From Alkalicella caledoniensis (lineage in GTDB: Bacteria; Bacillota; Proteinivoracia; Proteinivoracales; Proteinivoracaceae), in contig NZ_CP058559.1 of NCBI RefSeq assembly GCF_014467015.1, positions 3,224,001-3,288,000 of the forward strand: 64,000 nucleotides of DNA. The letters are read 5' to 3'. Position 1 is the first letter of the stretch, and each line of letters begins with the position of its first letter. Positions 45,599-54,775 of the stretch are shown in pieces. Under the pieces are notes generated by a model. The model saw only the letters and a program-made list of their open reading frames with translations, did no database searches and was not told the origin of the DNA. Both the position numbers and the translations under genes were made by a program.

Positions 45599-46159
45599 GT
45601 GAAAAGTAAGAATTTGTGGATCGTTAAAATAACCATATGGACGTTTTTTTTAGCAGTTATATTTACCCTCTTATCCCAAAACCTATTGGGGAAAGTGGGT
45701 TTATTTACTGCCTTTTTTATTTTGTTTTTTATAGTCCTAATGGGAATAATATCCGATATGATTGGTGTGGCTACAACTGTAGCGTCCATCCAACCTTTAA
45801 ATGCAAAGGCAGCAAAAAAAATCCCTGGAGCAAAACAAGCACTATTCTTTGTTAGAAATTCTGAAAGGGTTGCTAGCTTTTGTAATGATGTTATAGGTGA
45901 TATAAGTGGTATAGTTAGCGGTAGTGCAGCAACTGTGATTATAATAGGTATTTTTCAGCAAGGCCAATATATAGCTGCCATAATATTGACATCAATCGTT
46001 GCAGCTATTACAGTAGGGGGGAAGGCTATTGGCAAAACAGTGGCCATAAACAATTCCACTGAAATAATGGTTTTTGTAGGAAGAATCCTTTTCTATATTG
46101 AGAAAATCTTTAAAGTAAATCTTACACATAACAAGGTGAAAAAGAAAAAAGGGATGTGA
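45599..46159 (+). CDS. oapA: OLE-associated membrane protein OapA
   Basis: The 186-residue integral membrane protein has about four helices (roughly 8-27, 29-52, 103-120 and 125-142) with DUF21-like character. It ends in a very basic tail (KVNLTHNKVKKKKGM). The segment DMIGVATTVASIQPLNAKAAKKIPGAKQA is typical of OapA. It binds OLE RNA and anchors it at the membrane in Bacillus halodurans. It begins 34 nt after the OLE terminal stem; its GTG start has GAGGTG 9 nt upstream. It is followed by dxs after 4 nt. Confidence 0.9.
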   Translation: MKSKNLWIVKITIWTFFLAVIFTLLSQNLLGKVGLFTAFFILFFIVLMGIISDMIGVATTVASIQPLNAKAAKKIPGAKQALFFVRNSERVASFCNDVIGDISGIVSGSAATVIIIGIFQQGQYIAAIILTSIVAAITVGGKAIGKTVAINNSTEIMVFVGRILFYIEKIFKVNLTHNKVKKKKGM

Positions 46160-46163
46160 AAAA

Positions 46164-48095
46164 ATGGATGATTCAATCCTTAAGAATATAAAAAGCCCAG
46201 ACGATGTTAAAATCTTAAATGAAGAAGAGATACATAAGCTAAGCCTTGAGATTAGAGATTTCTTAGTTGAAAACATATCAAAAACAGGGGGACATCTTGC
46301 ACCAAATTTAGGTGTTGTTGAGTTAACACTTGCTTTACATAGGGTGTTTCAAAGTCCCAAGGATAAAATTATATTTGATGTAGGTCATCAAAGTTATGTA
46401 CATAAACTACTTACAGGAAGATGGGATAGATTTCATACCCTAAGGCAATTTGAAGGGCTTAGTGGTTTTCCAAAGTTTTCTGAGAGCGACCATGACCATT
46501 TTGAAACTGGACATAGCAGCACATCAATATCTGCAGCACTAGGTATGGCCTTGGCCAGGGATGTAAAAAAAGAAGAAGGCGAGGTTGTGGCAGTAATAGG
46601 GGATGGAGCCTTGACTGGTGGTATGTCCTTTGAGGCCTTAAACTATGCTGGGCATAACAAAGACTGTAAACTAATTGTTGTTCTAAATGATAACGAAATG
46701 TCAATTTCCGCTAATGTCGGGGGGTTAAGTTCCTATTTAAACAGATTGAGGACAGACTCTAAATACACTAAAATAAAAGGGGATATTCAATATTTATTAA
46801 AAAAGGTCCCTGCAATTGGAGGTAAGTTATATAAATCCCTTGAAAGGGTAAAGGGTAGCCTAAAATACTTACTTGTGGCAGGAATTCTATTTGAAGAACT
46901 TGGTTTCAAATATTTAGGTCCCATAGATGGGCATAATATACATAATATCGAAGAAATACTCCAAAAGGCAAAAAAAGTAAAAGGACCAGTGTTAGTCCAC
47001 GTAATTACTAAAAAGGGTAAGGGTTACTTGCCGGCAGAAGAAAACCCTGATGTATTTCATGGAGTTGGTGTATTCGACAAAGACACTGGACAAGTTAAAG
47101 AATCTAGTGGGACTAGCTACACGAGTGTCTTTACTAAAAGCATCCTTGTTGCAGCAGAAAAAGATGAAAGAATAATCACTATTACCGCTGCAATGAAAAA
47201 TGGAACAGGTCTTAAGGAGTTTGCAACTAAATATCCTCATCGCTTCTTTGATGTTGGAATAGCTGAACAAAATGCTGTTACAATGGCAGCAGGTTTAGCA
47301 AAAGCAGGGCTTAAACCTGTGTTTGCAGTATATTCTACATTTTTACAGCGTGGATATGACCAAGTACTGCACGATGTTTGCCTTCCAGAGCTACCAGTAA
47401 TTTTAGCAATCGATAGGGCTGGCATAGTAGGTGCCGATGGTGAAACTCATCAAGGGATTTATGACATTGCTTTTCTGAACCATATTCCAAACATGACCAT
47501 TATTTCACCAAGAAATGGACAACAACTCCATCAAGCTGTCATCACTGCATTTAAGTTAAATTCTCCAGTAGCAATTAGATATCCTAGGGATGTAATACCA
47601 GAAGCTCTAGTTGATTATACAAGGGAAACAATAATTACTAATAAAGTAGAAAAGCTAACAGATGGTAAAGACATTCTAATAGTTACTACTGGCGCTATAA
47701 CAGATGTTGTGTTAAAAGCCACTGAAACTTTGAAACAAAGGGGAGTTAGAGGCACAGTTCTACACTTCCCCTTCATAAAACCCTTTGATAAAAAAGGTCT
47801 ATTAGAGAACACTAATAAACAAGACTTTACAAACACTTTGATTATTGAAGATCATGTAGAAATCGGAGGATTGACCTCTATTGTTTCAAGAATATATACT
47901 GAAGCAGGTATAGGCAGCAAAATTACATCCTTAAGTTTGCCTGATAAATTTATAGAACATGGCTCAAGAAATGAAATACTGCATAAATATGGAATGTCAG
48001 AGCAAGGTATTTCGGACAAGGTCCTTGAAATATTGGGATTGACAGGAGATAAAAAATATGGAAAAGAAAATAAGATTAGACCAGTTGTTGGTTGA
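46164..48095 (+). CDS. dxs: 1-deoxy-D-xylulose-5-phosphate synthase
   Basis: The 643-residue thiamine-diphosphate enzyme condenses pyruvate and glyceraldehyde 3-phosphate, the first step of the MEP isoprenoid pathway. Motifs are HLAPNLGVVELTLALH, FDVGHQSYVHKLLTGR, GDGALTGGMSFEALN (ThDP binding), RFFDVGIAEQNAVTMAAGLA and DRAGIVGADGETHQG. A GGGATG site precedes the start. Its 3' end overlaps tlyA by 38 nt, an unusually long overlap. Confidence 0.97.
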   Translation: MDDSILKNIKSPDDVKILNEEEIHKLSLEIRDFLVENISKTGGHLAPNLGVVELTLALHRVFQSPKDKIIFDVGHQSYVHKLLTGRWDRFHTLRQFEGLSGFPKFSESDHDHFETGHSSTSISAALGMALARDVKKEEGEVVAVIGDGALTGGMSFEALNYAGHNKDCKLIVVLNDNEMSISANVGGLSSYLNRLRTDSKYTKIKGDIQYLLKKVPAIGGKLYKSLERVKGSLKYLLVAGILFEELGFKYLGPIDGHNIHNIEEILQKAKKVKGPVLVHVITKKGKGYLPAEENPDVFHGVGVFDKDTGQVKESSGTSYTSVFTKSILVAAEKDERIITITAAMKNGTGLKEFATKYPHRFFDVGIAEQNAVTMAAGLAKAGLKPVFAVYSTFLQRGYDQVLHDVCLPELPVILAIDRAGIVGADGETHQGIYDIAFLNHIPNMTIISPRNGQQLHQAVITAFKLNSPVAIRYPRDVIPEALVDYTRETIITNKVEKLTDGKDILIVTTGAITDVVLKATETLKQRGVRGTVLHFPFIKPFDKKGLLENTNKQDFTNTLIIEDHVEIGGLTSIVSRIYTEAGIGSKITSLSLPDKFIEHGSRNEILHKYGMSEQGISDKVLEILGLTGDKKYGKENKIRPVVG

Positions 48096-48861
48096 ACGAG
48101 GGTTGATTGAGTCTAGGGAAAAAGCCAAAAGGACTGTTATGGCAGGCCTTGTTTATAGCAAACAACAAAAACTTGATAAACCAGGAACTTTAGTAGATCG
48201 GGGCTCAGAATTAGAGGTAAGGGGTAAGGAAAATCCTTTTGTTAGTAGGGGGGGACTTAAACTTCAAAAAGCCATAGATTGTTTCACATTAGATTTAAGT
48301 GATAAAATTATTGTAGATGTGGGCGCGTCCACTGGGGGATTTACCGATTGTTCTTTACAACATGGCGCAAAACTTGTTTATTCTGTGGATGTAGGCTATG
48401 GTCAGTTAGCATGGAGCCTTAGGACTAACCCCAAAGTTATCAACATGGAAAGAACTAATTTTAGGCATGTTGAACCAGATAACTTCGATCCAAAGCCCCA
48501 AATAGCAGTTATTGACGCAAGTTTTATTTCCCTAAAGCTCCTTTTACCTAAGGTGAAAGAAATTTTAGTTCCTGAAGGATTTGTTATGGCACTAATAAAG
48601 CCTCAGTTTGAAGCAGGAAGGGAGAAGGTTGGAAAAAAAGGTGTGGTAAGGGACTTTAAGGTTCATGAAGAGGTGATACAGAGCATAGTATCCTTTTGTA
48701 CCCAAAACTACATTACGCCCCAGGATCTAAGTTACTCTCCCATAACTGGGCCCGAAGGGAACATTGAATACTTACTCCTTGCACAGATGTGTCAAAATGA
48801 AAACAAAGTAGACCATTCAAAAATCACAGAAGTGGTAAACCAAGCCAAAAACAACTTTTAA
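48058..48861 (+). CDS. tlyA: TlyA family rRNA 2'-O-methyltransferase
   Basis: The 267-residue protein has an N-terminal S4 RNA-binding domain (IRLDQLLVERGLIESREKAKRTVMAGLV) and a Rossmann SAM methyltransferase domain with VDVGASTGGFTDCSLQ and LIKPQFEAGREKVGKKGVV. It should methylate rRNA ribose positions. It starts within dxs and cannot start much later without losing the S4 domain. A strong terminator follows. Confidence 0.95.
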   Translation: MEKKIRLDQLLVERGLIESREKAKRTVMAGLVYSKQQKLDKPGTLVDRGSELEVRGKENPFVSRGGLKLQKAIDCFTLDLSDKIIVDVGASTGGFTDCSLQHGAKLVYSVDVGYGQLAWSLRTNPKVINMERTNFRHVEPDNFDPKPQIAVIDASFISLKLLLPKVKEILVPEGFVMALIKPQFEAGREKVGKKGVVRDFKVHEEVIQSIVSFCTQNYITPQDLSYSPITGPEGNIEYLLLAQMCQNENKVDHSKITEVVNQAKNNF

Positions 48862-48887
48862 AGTAGTCCATAAGGACTACTTTTTTT
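48860..48887 (+). terminator. Terminator after tlyA
   Basis: AAAGTAGTCC / GGACTACTTT with a 4-nt loop is followed by a T-run, ending the isoprenoid/OLE transcript. Confidence 0.9.
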
Positions 48888-49028
48888 GGAGCAGTGGTGA
48901 AAAGATAGCTGAGCCTCATACCAGCAACTAATATACAGGTTTATTTCGGAATTAAAAAAGGTTTTTACCAAAAAAAAGGATTATACTTCCAATATGCCGA
49001 ATAAGGTTGTAAAATGGGGGTGGTGCTA

Positions 49029-49547
49029 GTGTTAAGGACAATTGATAAAGTTTTGTTGCTAATTCTAGCTTTGGGGACATTATACTATTATATAACAACA
49101 AAGATCAGTCAATATAAGGTTAAAAAGTTTATAAAATCAGGCAAAACTGCTGACAAAAGGATAGTAAGTGGTTTAGAGAAGCAGGGGTATTCCATTGTAA
49201 ATATCAGTCCTGCTAAAAGAATCCAGTACTTTAAAGAAGGGATGACACAAGAGGAGTACACTGAACCAAAGTTAGTTGTTAAACATAATGGAAAAAAATA
49301 TGTAGTAGAAAGATATTCAGGGTCACAAACAGTTTCATTACGAGATTATCAAACCAAATTAAAAATAATTACCAATATGGTATGTTATAATATTAAAGGA
49401 GTACTTTTTATTGATAATAAAGGCGATAATATAAGGGAATGTTCAATTAAAATATCCCATGAATACATATTTGTAAAACTGGTAAACAAAATCATAATTC
49501 TATCAGTCTTTGTCCTTATAGGTTTTTATATGAGTCGGTTTATGTAA
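49029..49547 (+). CDS. Membrane protein of unknown function
   Basis: The 172-residue protein has one N-terminal helix (about 7-22), a cytosolic middle part and a C-terminal helix (about 152-170). The middle part has a beta-alpha pattern (KLVVKHNGKKYVVERYSG, VLFIDNKGDN) that faintly recalls PD-(D/E)xK-type nuclease folds, without a clear catalytic set. GTG 49029 is chosen with GGGGGTGG a few bases upstream. It occupies the place between tlyA and nadK where ahrC/argR often lies in Bacillus relatives. Function unknown. Confidence 0.7.
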   Translation: MLRTIDKVLLLILALGTLYYYITTKISQYKVKKFIKSGKTADKRIVSGLEKQGYSIVNISPAKRIQYFKEGMTQEEYTEPKLVVKHNGKKYVVERYSGSQTVSLRDYQTKLKIITNMVCYNIKGVLFIDNKGDNIRECSIKISHEYIFVKLVNKIIILSVFVLIGFYMSRFM

Positions 49548-49561
49548 AGGGAGGCGCTTAA

Positions 49562-50425
49562 ATGATAAAAAACATAGCCATATTTCTTAATTTTTCTAAG
49601 GAGCAGGGTGTAGACATAGCTACAAAAATTATTCAAACTTTGGAAGGGAAAGGATTTAACCTATATAGCTCTGCAGACTGTTACTTAGAAGGTACAATTT
49701 CCTTTAAGCACAAAGAGCTGCCCCCAGGTATAGATCTGTTACTGGTGCTAGGTGGGGATGGAACCTTTTTAAAAATTGCTAGAGAACACGCCATAAATCA
49801 AGTTCCAATCTTAGGTGTGAATCTAGGGACCTTGGGATTTTTGACAGAAGTAGAAATCAAAGACATAGAAGATGCCATTGATAAAATACATAAAGGCTTG
49901 TATACAATAGAAGAGAGACAGCTCATTTCAGGGGAATTGTTAAGGGAAGGAAAAGTGATTGAAAAAGTTGTAGCATTAAACGAAATTACAATTTCTAAAG
50001 GACCATTAGCACGTATAATTAATTTAACTGCATACGTTGATGGTGTCTATCTTGAGACTTACCCAGGGGATGGTATATTAGTTAGTACGCCCACAGGCTC
50101 AACTGGCTACTCATTATCCGCTGGTGGACCAATAGTGACCCCAGCCTTGCCTGTGTCTGTAATTACCCCAATTTGTCCTCATACATTACATTCAAGAAGT
50201 GTTGTGGTAAGTAACCGCTCCACTATTGATGTAACTTTATGTTCTACAAACCAGGATGTAATACTAACTGTAGATGGCCAACACGGGATAAACCTATTAT
50301 CAGGAGATGTTGTATCTATTAAAGGCAGCAAGTATCATGTAGCCGTAGTGAGATTAAAGGGAAAGAACTTCTTTGATATTTTAAGGTATAAAATGAATAA
50401 TGATTCCCGTAGATCAAATTTTTAG
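49562..50425 (+). CDS. nadK: NAD kinase
   Basis: The 287-residue enzyme phosphorylates NAD+ to NADP+. The motifs are VLGGDGTFLKIAREH (GGDG), GVNLGTLGFLTEVE, STPTGSTGYSLSAGGPIVTP and the NE motif in ALNEITISKG. It supplies the NADP+ used by nfnAB. AGGGAGGCG precedes the ATG and recN follows after 12 nt. Confidence 0.97.
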   Translation: MIKNIAIFLNFSKEQGVDIATKIIQTLEGKGFNLYSSADCYLEGTISFKHKELPPGIDLLLVLGGDGTFLKIAREHAINQVPILGVNLGTLGFLTEVEIKDIEDAIDKIHKGLYTIEERQLISGELLREGKVIEKVVALNEITISKGPLARIINLTAYVDGVYLETYPGDGILVSTPTGSTGYSLSAGGPIVTPALPVSVITPICPHTLHSRSVVVSNRSTIDVTLCSTNQDVILTVDGQHGINLLSGDVVSIKGSKYHVAVVRLKGKNFFDILRYKMNNDSRRSNF

Positions 50426-50437
50426 GAGGGCTATTGA

Positions 50438-52123
50438 ATGCTAGATAGAATTAGTATTGAGAATTTTGCATTGATTGATAGTCTAGAATTGGACTTTAGA
50501 GAAGGATTAACAATACTCTCTGGTGAAACAGGTGCAGGGAAGTCCATAATTATTGATGCTCTAACCCTTTTAACTGGAGGAAGATCCTCCACGGAGTATA
50601 TAAGATCAGGTTTCGATAAAAGCACAATTACTGGGATATTCTCAGTGTCTAATGCAAAGGGTAAGGAAATTACACAACAATATGATATTGAAGTGGAAGA
50701 TCAACTTATTGTCACAAAGGAAATATATCTAAATGGAAAGAGTATTACAAAAGTAAACAACAAACTAGTTACAGTTAATTTGTTAAAAGAACTGACCAAG
50801 GATATGGTTGATATTCATGGTCAACATGAACATCATTCCCTATTAGATCCACAAAAACATTTAGATATATTGGATATGTTCGGAGGTTTAGAAATTAGAA
50901 AAATTTTAGATGAGTATTCTGAACTTTTTAATGAACGTAAAAATATTAAAAATGACTTGGACAAGCTTTACAGTAGTGTTGAAAACAGAGAAAGAAAAAT
51001 GGACTTACTAAAATACGAAATTGATGAGATATCAAAGGGTAATCTAAAAATTGATGAAGATGAAGAATTACTAAACCAAAGAAAAAAGATGATGAGTGCG
51101 GAAAAACTTTACAATGCCAGTACTAAAGGATATGAAAAGCTATATCAAGGGGAGGAAAACCCCTCGGTCATAGAACAAATTGGTGAAATAATCTCTGATT
51201 TACAAGCAATAAGTAAATTCGACGATAAAATAACTCCCATGCTGGGTTTGTTAGAATCTGCCCTTTATCAAGTTGAGGAGGTATCTAGGGAGTTATTAAA
51301 TTATAGCCATTCTCTAGATTTAGATCCAGAAGCTTTATCTTCCATTGAAATGAGAATAGACGAAATAAATAGACTAAAAAGAAAGTACGGAGCAGACATA
51401 GAGGATATATTATATTATCATGAAATAAAAGTGCGGGAATTGGAGGATCTGGTTAATAGTGAACAACTCTTTGTTGAACTAAAGGGTAAACTATCTAAAA
51501 CAGAAGAGAAAATGAAAGCAGTTGGGCAAAAACTCACATCAACAAGGAAAAGTACTGGGGAGCTAATGGCAACCCAGATAACTAAGCAACTAGCGGATTT
51601 GTCAATGGAAAAAACTATCTTTCAAATATTTTTTAAAGAAAATACATGGGAGTTTTTTGAGCATGGCTTAGATGATGTAGAGTTTTTAATATCACCCAAC
51701 CCTGGAGAACCCCTTAAACCACTGGCAAAAATCGCAAGTGGTGGTGAAATGTCAAGAATTATGCTAGCCATGAAAAATATATTGGCTGATATAGATAATA
51801 TAAAAACCTTAGTATTTGATGAGGTAGATACTGGAATCGGTGGAAGAACCGCTCAGAAGGTTGCAGAAAAACTGGCAAACGTAAGCAAAGGTAGACAGGT
51901 GCTTTGTGTTAGCCATTTGCCTCAGATCTGTGTTATGGCAAATACTCATTTTAAAATAATGAAAAAAGAGACACAAGGAAGAACTGTTTCCTTTATCGAA
52001 GCCCTTGATGAAAAAGAGAAAATAATAGAAATAGCTAGAATGATTTCAGGTGCTGAAGTTACTCAAGCAACAATAAATCATGCAAGGGAAATGCTCTCAT
52101 TAGCCCAAAATTTTAAGAGTTAA
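50438..52123 (+). CDS. recN: DNA repair protein RecN
   Basis: The 561-residue SMC-like ATPase is of normal length. It has Walker A LSGETGAGKSIIIDAL at the N-terminus, the Q-loop-type DIHGQHEHHSLLDP, a long central coiled coil and the C-terminal ABC signature and Walker B in IASGGEMSRIMLAMKNIL and LVFDEVDTGIGGRTA. It acts early in double-strand break repair. AGGAGGGC precedes the start, and a strong terminator lies downstream. Confidence 0.97.
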   Translation: MLDRISIENFALIDSLELDFREGLTILSGETGAGKSIIIDALTLLTGGRSSTEYIRSGFDKSTITGIFSVSNAKGKEITQQYDIEVEDQLIVTKEIYLNGKSITKVNNKLVTVNLLKELTKDMVDIHGQHEHHSLLDPQKHLDILDMFGGLEIRKILDEYSELFNERKNIKNDLDKLYSSVENRERKMDLLKYEIDEISKGNLKIDEDEELLNQRKKMMSAEKLYNASTKGYEKLYQGEENPSVIEQIGEIISDLQAISKFDDKITPMLGLLESALYQVEEVSRELLNYSHSLDLDPEALSSIEMRIDEINRLKRKYGADIEDILYYHEIKVRELEDLVNSEQLFVELKGKLSKTEEKMKAVGQKLTSTRKSTGELMATQITKQLADLSMEKTIFQIFFKENTWEFFEHGLDDVEFLISPNPGEPLKPLAKIASGGEMSRIMLAMKNILADIDNIKTLVFDEVDTGIGGRTAQKVAEKLANVSKGRQVLCVSHLPQICVMANTHFKIMKKETQGRTVSFIEALDEKEKIIEIARMISGAEVTQATINHAREMLSLAQNFKS

Positions 52124-52200
52124 AGATAACTTGGTTTTAGTGTAAATAATAGAGGAAGAAACATTTTAAACGTATAAGTGAATATAAGTTTTAAGATACT

Positions 52201-52245
52201 AAAATAGCCTTGATTTTGTATTAAAATCAAGGCTATTTTTATTTA
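52201..52245 (+). terminator. Terminator after recN
   Basis: A perfect 17-bp stem (AAAATAGCCTTGATTTT and its complement) with a 5-nt loop is followed by T-rich sequence. The rest of the 300-nt gap (52124-52425) is AT-rich with no visible gene; the spoIVB promoter must lie between 52250 and 52410. Confidence 0.9.
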
Positions 52246-52425
52246 TTTTTTGAATTTACTTAAAATCACTTGAAAAGCTTCCAATTAAATATTGTCTTTA
52301 ATGCCAAATATTAAACTATGTTATGGAAAGTTACCAGCATAAAAAGAACCTCCAAAGTACACATTAAAAATAAGACAGATTGACAAAAAAATCATATATA
52401 AAACTAATCTAGGAGGTGAGGGATT

Positions 52426-53733
52426 TTGCAAAAAGAAGGCGAAAATATGAACATGAAGAAGCTTTTAGGCATTATACTTGCCTGTGTCATAGCTGCAATT
52501 GCTCTTAGTGCACCTATGAGGACCTTTTATAGATTCCCTGACAACGTACAAATGTTTTCAGGTGAAGAACACTTTTTTGAACTGGGGCTTCCCTTAGGTG
52601 TTACTGCTTCAAATAAAGGTGAGAACATATTTATAAATGGAATTTCTGTAAAAGAAGAAAGTGTCACAATAGATACTTCCCAAGGAATTAATTTGAAGCC
52701 TGAAAACTTAGGTAAGCATGAAATTCAGTTTAACCTTTTTGGTGTAATTCCAATTAAAAGAATGAGTGTTGAAGTTGTACCTCCTGTAAAAGTGTACCCC
52801 GGTGGAGACTCCATAGGAGTTAAAATAAGTCAGCAGGGAGTTTTAGTTGTAGGATTGGATAAAATAACCACTACAAATGGTGAAACTGAACCAGCTAAAA
52901 AAGCTGGGATAGAGGTAGGGGATACAATTTTAAAAATAAACGGCGAGGAAGTCTCCGATGTTGATAGCGCTGCTGTTTATATTGAAGACTTTGGGGCAAA
53001 GGGAGAAGAGTTGCAATTCACCATTAGAAGAAAAGATAAAATATTTGATATAAAGGTTGCACCACAAAAATGTACCAAAACAAACACATATAGAATCGGA
53101 TTATTTATTAAGGACTCAACTGCGGGAGTGGGTACAATGACCTTTATTGATCCTAAGAGTAGAACTTATGGAGCACTAGGTCATATCATAGCTGATTCTA
53201 CTACCCAAGAGGCCATTGATTTAGATCACGGAAGAATCATGGAATCAACTATTACAGGGATAGTACCTGGGCAGAGAGGAAACCCTGGTGAAAAAAGGGG
53301 AACTTTGAAATATAATAGTAGGTTTGAAGGAGATATAAAAATAAACTCCCAATTTGGCATATTCGGGAAGTTGAAGGATACTAATAAGTTAACTGAAAAA
53401 GAACTAATGCCCATAGCCCTAAAACATCAAATAAAAACAGGGCCTGCACATATAATGACTGTAGTTGACGGAGATAAAGTAGAGAAATTTGACATCGAAA
53501 TACAAAAAATTCTCATACAAAACAATCCAGCACCAAAAGGTATGGTAATAAAAGTGACTGACGAAAGGCTAATTGAAAAGAGTGGCGGGATTGTACAAGG
53601 AATGAGTGGAAGTCCAATCATACAAGATGGCAAAATTGTTGGAGCAGTCACTCACGTTTTTGTTAACGACCCAACTAAGGGATATGCTTGTTTTATAGAA
53701 TGGATGATATTAGAATCAAATATGCTAGATTAA
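52426..53733 (+). CDS. spoIVB: SpoIVB serine peptidase (S55)
   Basis: The 435-residue protein has an N-terminal helix (about 12-30), a PDZ domain (about 130-215, GIEVGDTILKINGEEV) and a C-terminal SpoIVB/S55 peptidase domain. Catalytic His is in YGALGHIIAD and Ser in GMSGSPIIQDGKIVGAV. Made in the forespore, it triggers pro-sigma-K processing by cleaving SpoIVFA. TTG 52426 has an ideal AGGAGGTGA 6 nt upstream; the ATG codons at 52447 and 52453 are alternatives without a site. A terminator follows. Confidence 0.95.
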   Translation: MQKEGENMNMKKLLGIILACVIAAIALSAPMRTFYRFPDNVQMFSGEEHFFELGLPLGVTASNKGENIFINGISVKEESVTIDTSQGINLKPENLGKHEIQFNLFGVIPIKRMSVEVVPPVKVYPGGDSIGVKISQQGVLVVGLDKITTTNGETEPAKKAGIEVGDTILKINGEEVSDVDSAAVYIEDFGAKGEELQFTIRRKDKIFDIKVAPQKCTKTNTYRIGLFIKDSTAGVGTMTFIDPKSRTYGALGHIIADSTTQEAIDLDHGRIMESTITGIVPGQRGNPGEKRGTLKYNSRFEGDIKINSQFGIFGKLKDTNKLTEKELMPIALKHQIKTGPAHIMTVVDGDKVEKFDIEIQKILIQNNPAPKGMVIKVTDERLIEKSGGIVQGMSGSPIIQDGKIVGAVTHVFVNDPTKGYACFIEWMILESNMLD

Positions 53734-53736
53734 TGT

Positions 53737-53775
53737 AACTAAGGGAAAGAATGTTATCCCTTAGTTTTATTTTTA
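53737..53775 (+). terminator. Terminator after spoIVB
   Basis: AACTAAGGGA / TCCCTTAGTT with a 10-nt loop is followed by a T-rich run. Confidence 0.85.
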
Positions 53776-53809
53776 GTATACAATATATGTAATAAAAAAA
53801 TACAATTTA

Positions 53810-53816
53810 TGTCGAA
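53810..53816 (+). promoter_or_regulatory. Spo0A box (distal)
   Basis: TGTCGAA is an exact match to the 0A-box core (TGNCGAA), 126 nt ahead of the spo0A start. With a second exact box at 53899 it suggests direct autoregulation. Confidence 0.65.
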
Positions 53817-53882
53817 AAAAAAGACCTAAAGTCGTATTATGTTGATTAAAAAGAATTTTGAAAAAAATTATAAAAAAAAGAA

Positions 53883-53908
53883 GGGAATCTTTACAGCTTG
53901 TCGAATAT
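53883..53908 (+). promoter_or_regulatory. Candidate sigma-H promoter of spo0A with overlapping 0A box
   Basis: GGGAATC (53883-53889) and GAAT (53903-53906) are spaced like the -35 and -10 elements of sigma-H promoters (AGGAATT and GAAT). An exact 0A box TGTCGAA (53899-53905) overlaps the -10 element. spo0A of Bacillus has a sigma-H promoter flanked by 0A boxes, so the layout is expected, but the -35 match is imperfect. Confidence 0.6.
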
Positions 53909-53941
53909 GTTGTATGAGATAATAAGAGGGGGATGATTTAA

Positions 53942-54724
53942 TTGGTTAGAGTTTTCATTGCTGACGATAATGTGGATTTTTGTGATATGTTGAATCAGTT
54001 TTTTTCTGAGCAACATGATTTAGAGGTGGTTGGTATAGCAAATAACGGAATAGAAGCACTAGATGCTATCGGGCAGTGTCAGCCAGATGTAATTGTTTTA
54101 GATATCATTATGCCACATCTAGATGGCTTAGGAGTATTAGAAAAGGTCAAATCCATGCAACTTAACCCAGATCCTAAGGTCATCATACTTACTGCTTTCG
54201 GACAAGAAAGAATAACTAAAGAGGCACTAGAACTAGGAGCAGACTATTATGTACTAAAGCCTTTTAATATGGATGTATTAGTTGAAAGAATTAGACAACT
54301 GAACTCCAGTAGAGTTAGTCTAAACAGAGTTCTAAAGAGCTCTCAAATTCCTGTTAAAAGAGACTTAGAAGATGTAATCACTGGTGTTCTACTAGAGGTA
54401 GGAATACCAGCACACATAAAAGGATATATGTTTTTAAAAGAAGCCATTTCCTTAGTCATCAATGACATGGATATTATCAATAGTGTTACAAAGCACTTGT
54501 ATCCATCCATAGCAGAAAAATTTGATACAACACCTTCAAGGGTAGAAAGAGCAATAAGACACGCAATAGAGTCTGCTTGGAACGGAAGAAATAACATGCA
54601 AGCTGTTAGTAAGTTTTTCCGCTACTCAATAAGAAATGACAAAGGCAAACCAACAAACTCTGAATTTATAGCACTTTTAGCAGACAATATTCGTATATCG
54701 CAAAAAGAGAAAATAGCTAACTAA
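53942..54724 (+). CDS. spo0A: Sporulation master regulator Spo0A
   Basis: The 260-residue response regulator has a receiver domain with acidic pocket ADDN, phosphoacceptor Asp54 in VIVLDIIMPHLDG and Lys in YYVLKPFNMD. The C-terminal DNA-binding domain carries the recognition helix TPSRVERAIRHAIESAWNGRNN. Phosphorylated Spo0A starts sporulation by binding TGTCGAA boxes. Its TTG start has GAGGGGGA 8 nt upstream; the ATG at 53933 is excluded by an in-frame stop. A terminator follows. Confidence 0.97.
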   Translation: MVRVFIADDNVDFCDMLNQFFSEQHDLEVVGIANNGIEALDAIGQCQPDVIVLDIIMPHLDGLGVLEKVKSMQLNPDPKVIILTAFGQERITKEALELGADYYVLKPFNMDVLVERIRQLNSSRVSLNRVLKSSQIPVKRDLEDVITGVLLEVGIPAHIKGYMFLKEAISLVINDMDIINSVTKHLYPSIAEKFDTTPSRVERAIRHAIESAWNGRNNMQAVSKFFRYSIRNDKGKPTNSEFIALLADNIRISQKEKIAN

Positions 54725-54733
54725 TATCATTTA

Positions 54734-54775
54734 CGCTTCTTATTTTGACTCACTATAAGAAGCGTTTTTTATTTT
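54734..54775 (+). terminator. Terminator after spo0A
   Basis: CGCTTCTTAT / ATAAGAAGCG with an 11-nt loop is followed by a T-run. The rest of the gap to 54953 is AT-rich; a TATAAT box at 54917-54922 without a clear -35 may start the steA transcript. Confidence 0.88.

Noticed and set aside
45568-45855. Short frames over the OLE/oapA junction, both strands
   Set aside because: They overlap oapA in other frames and have no motif or ribosome-binding site.
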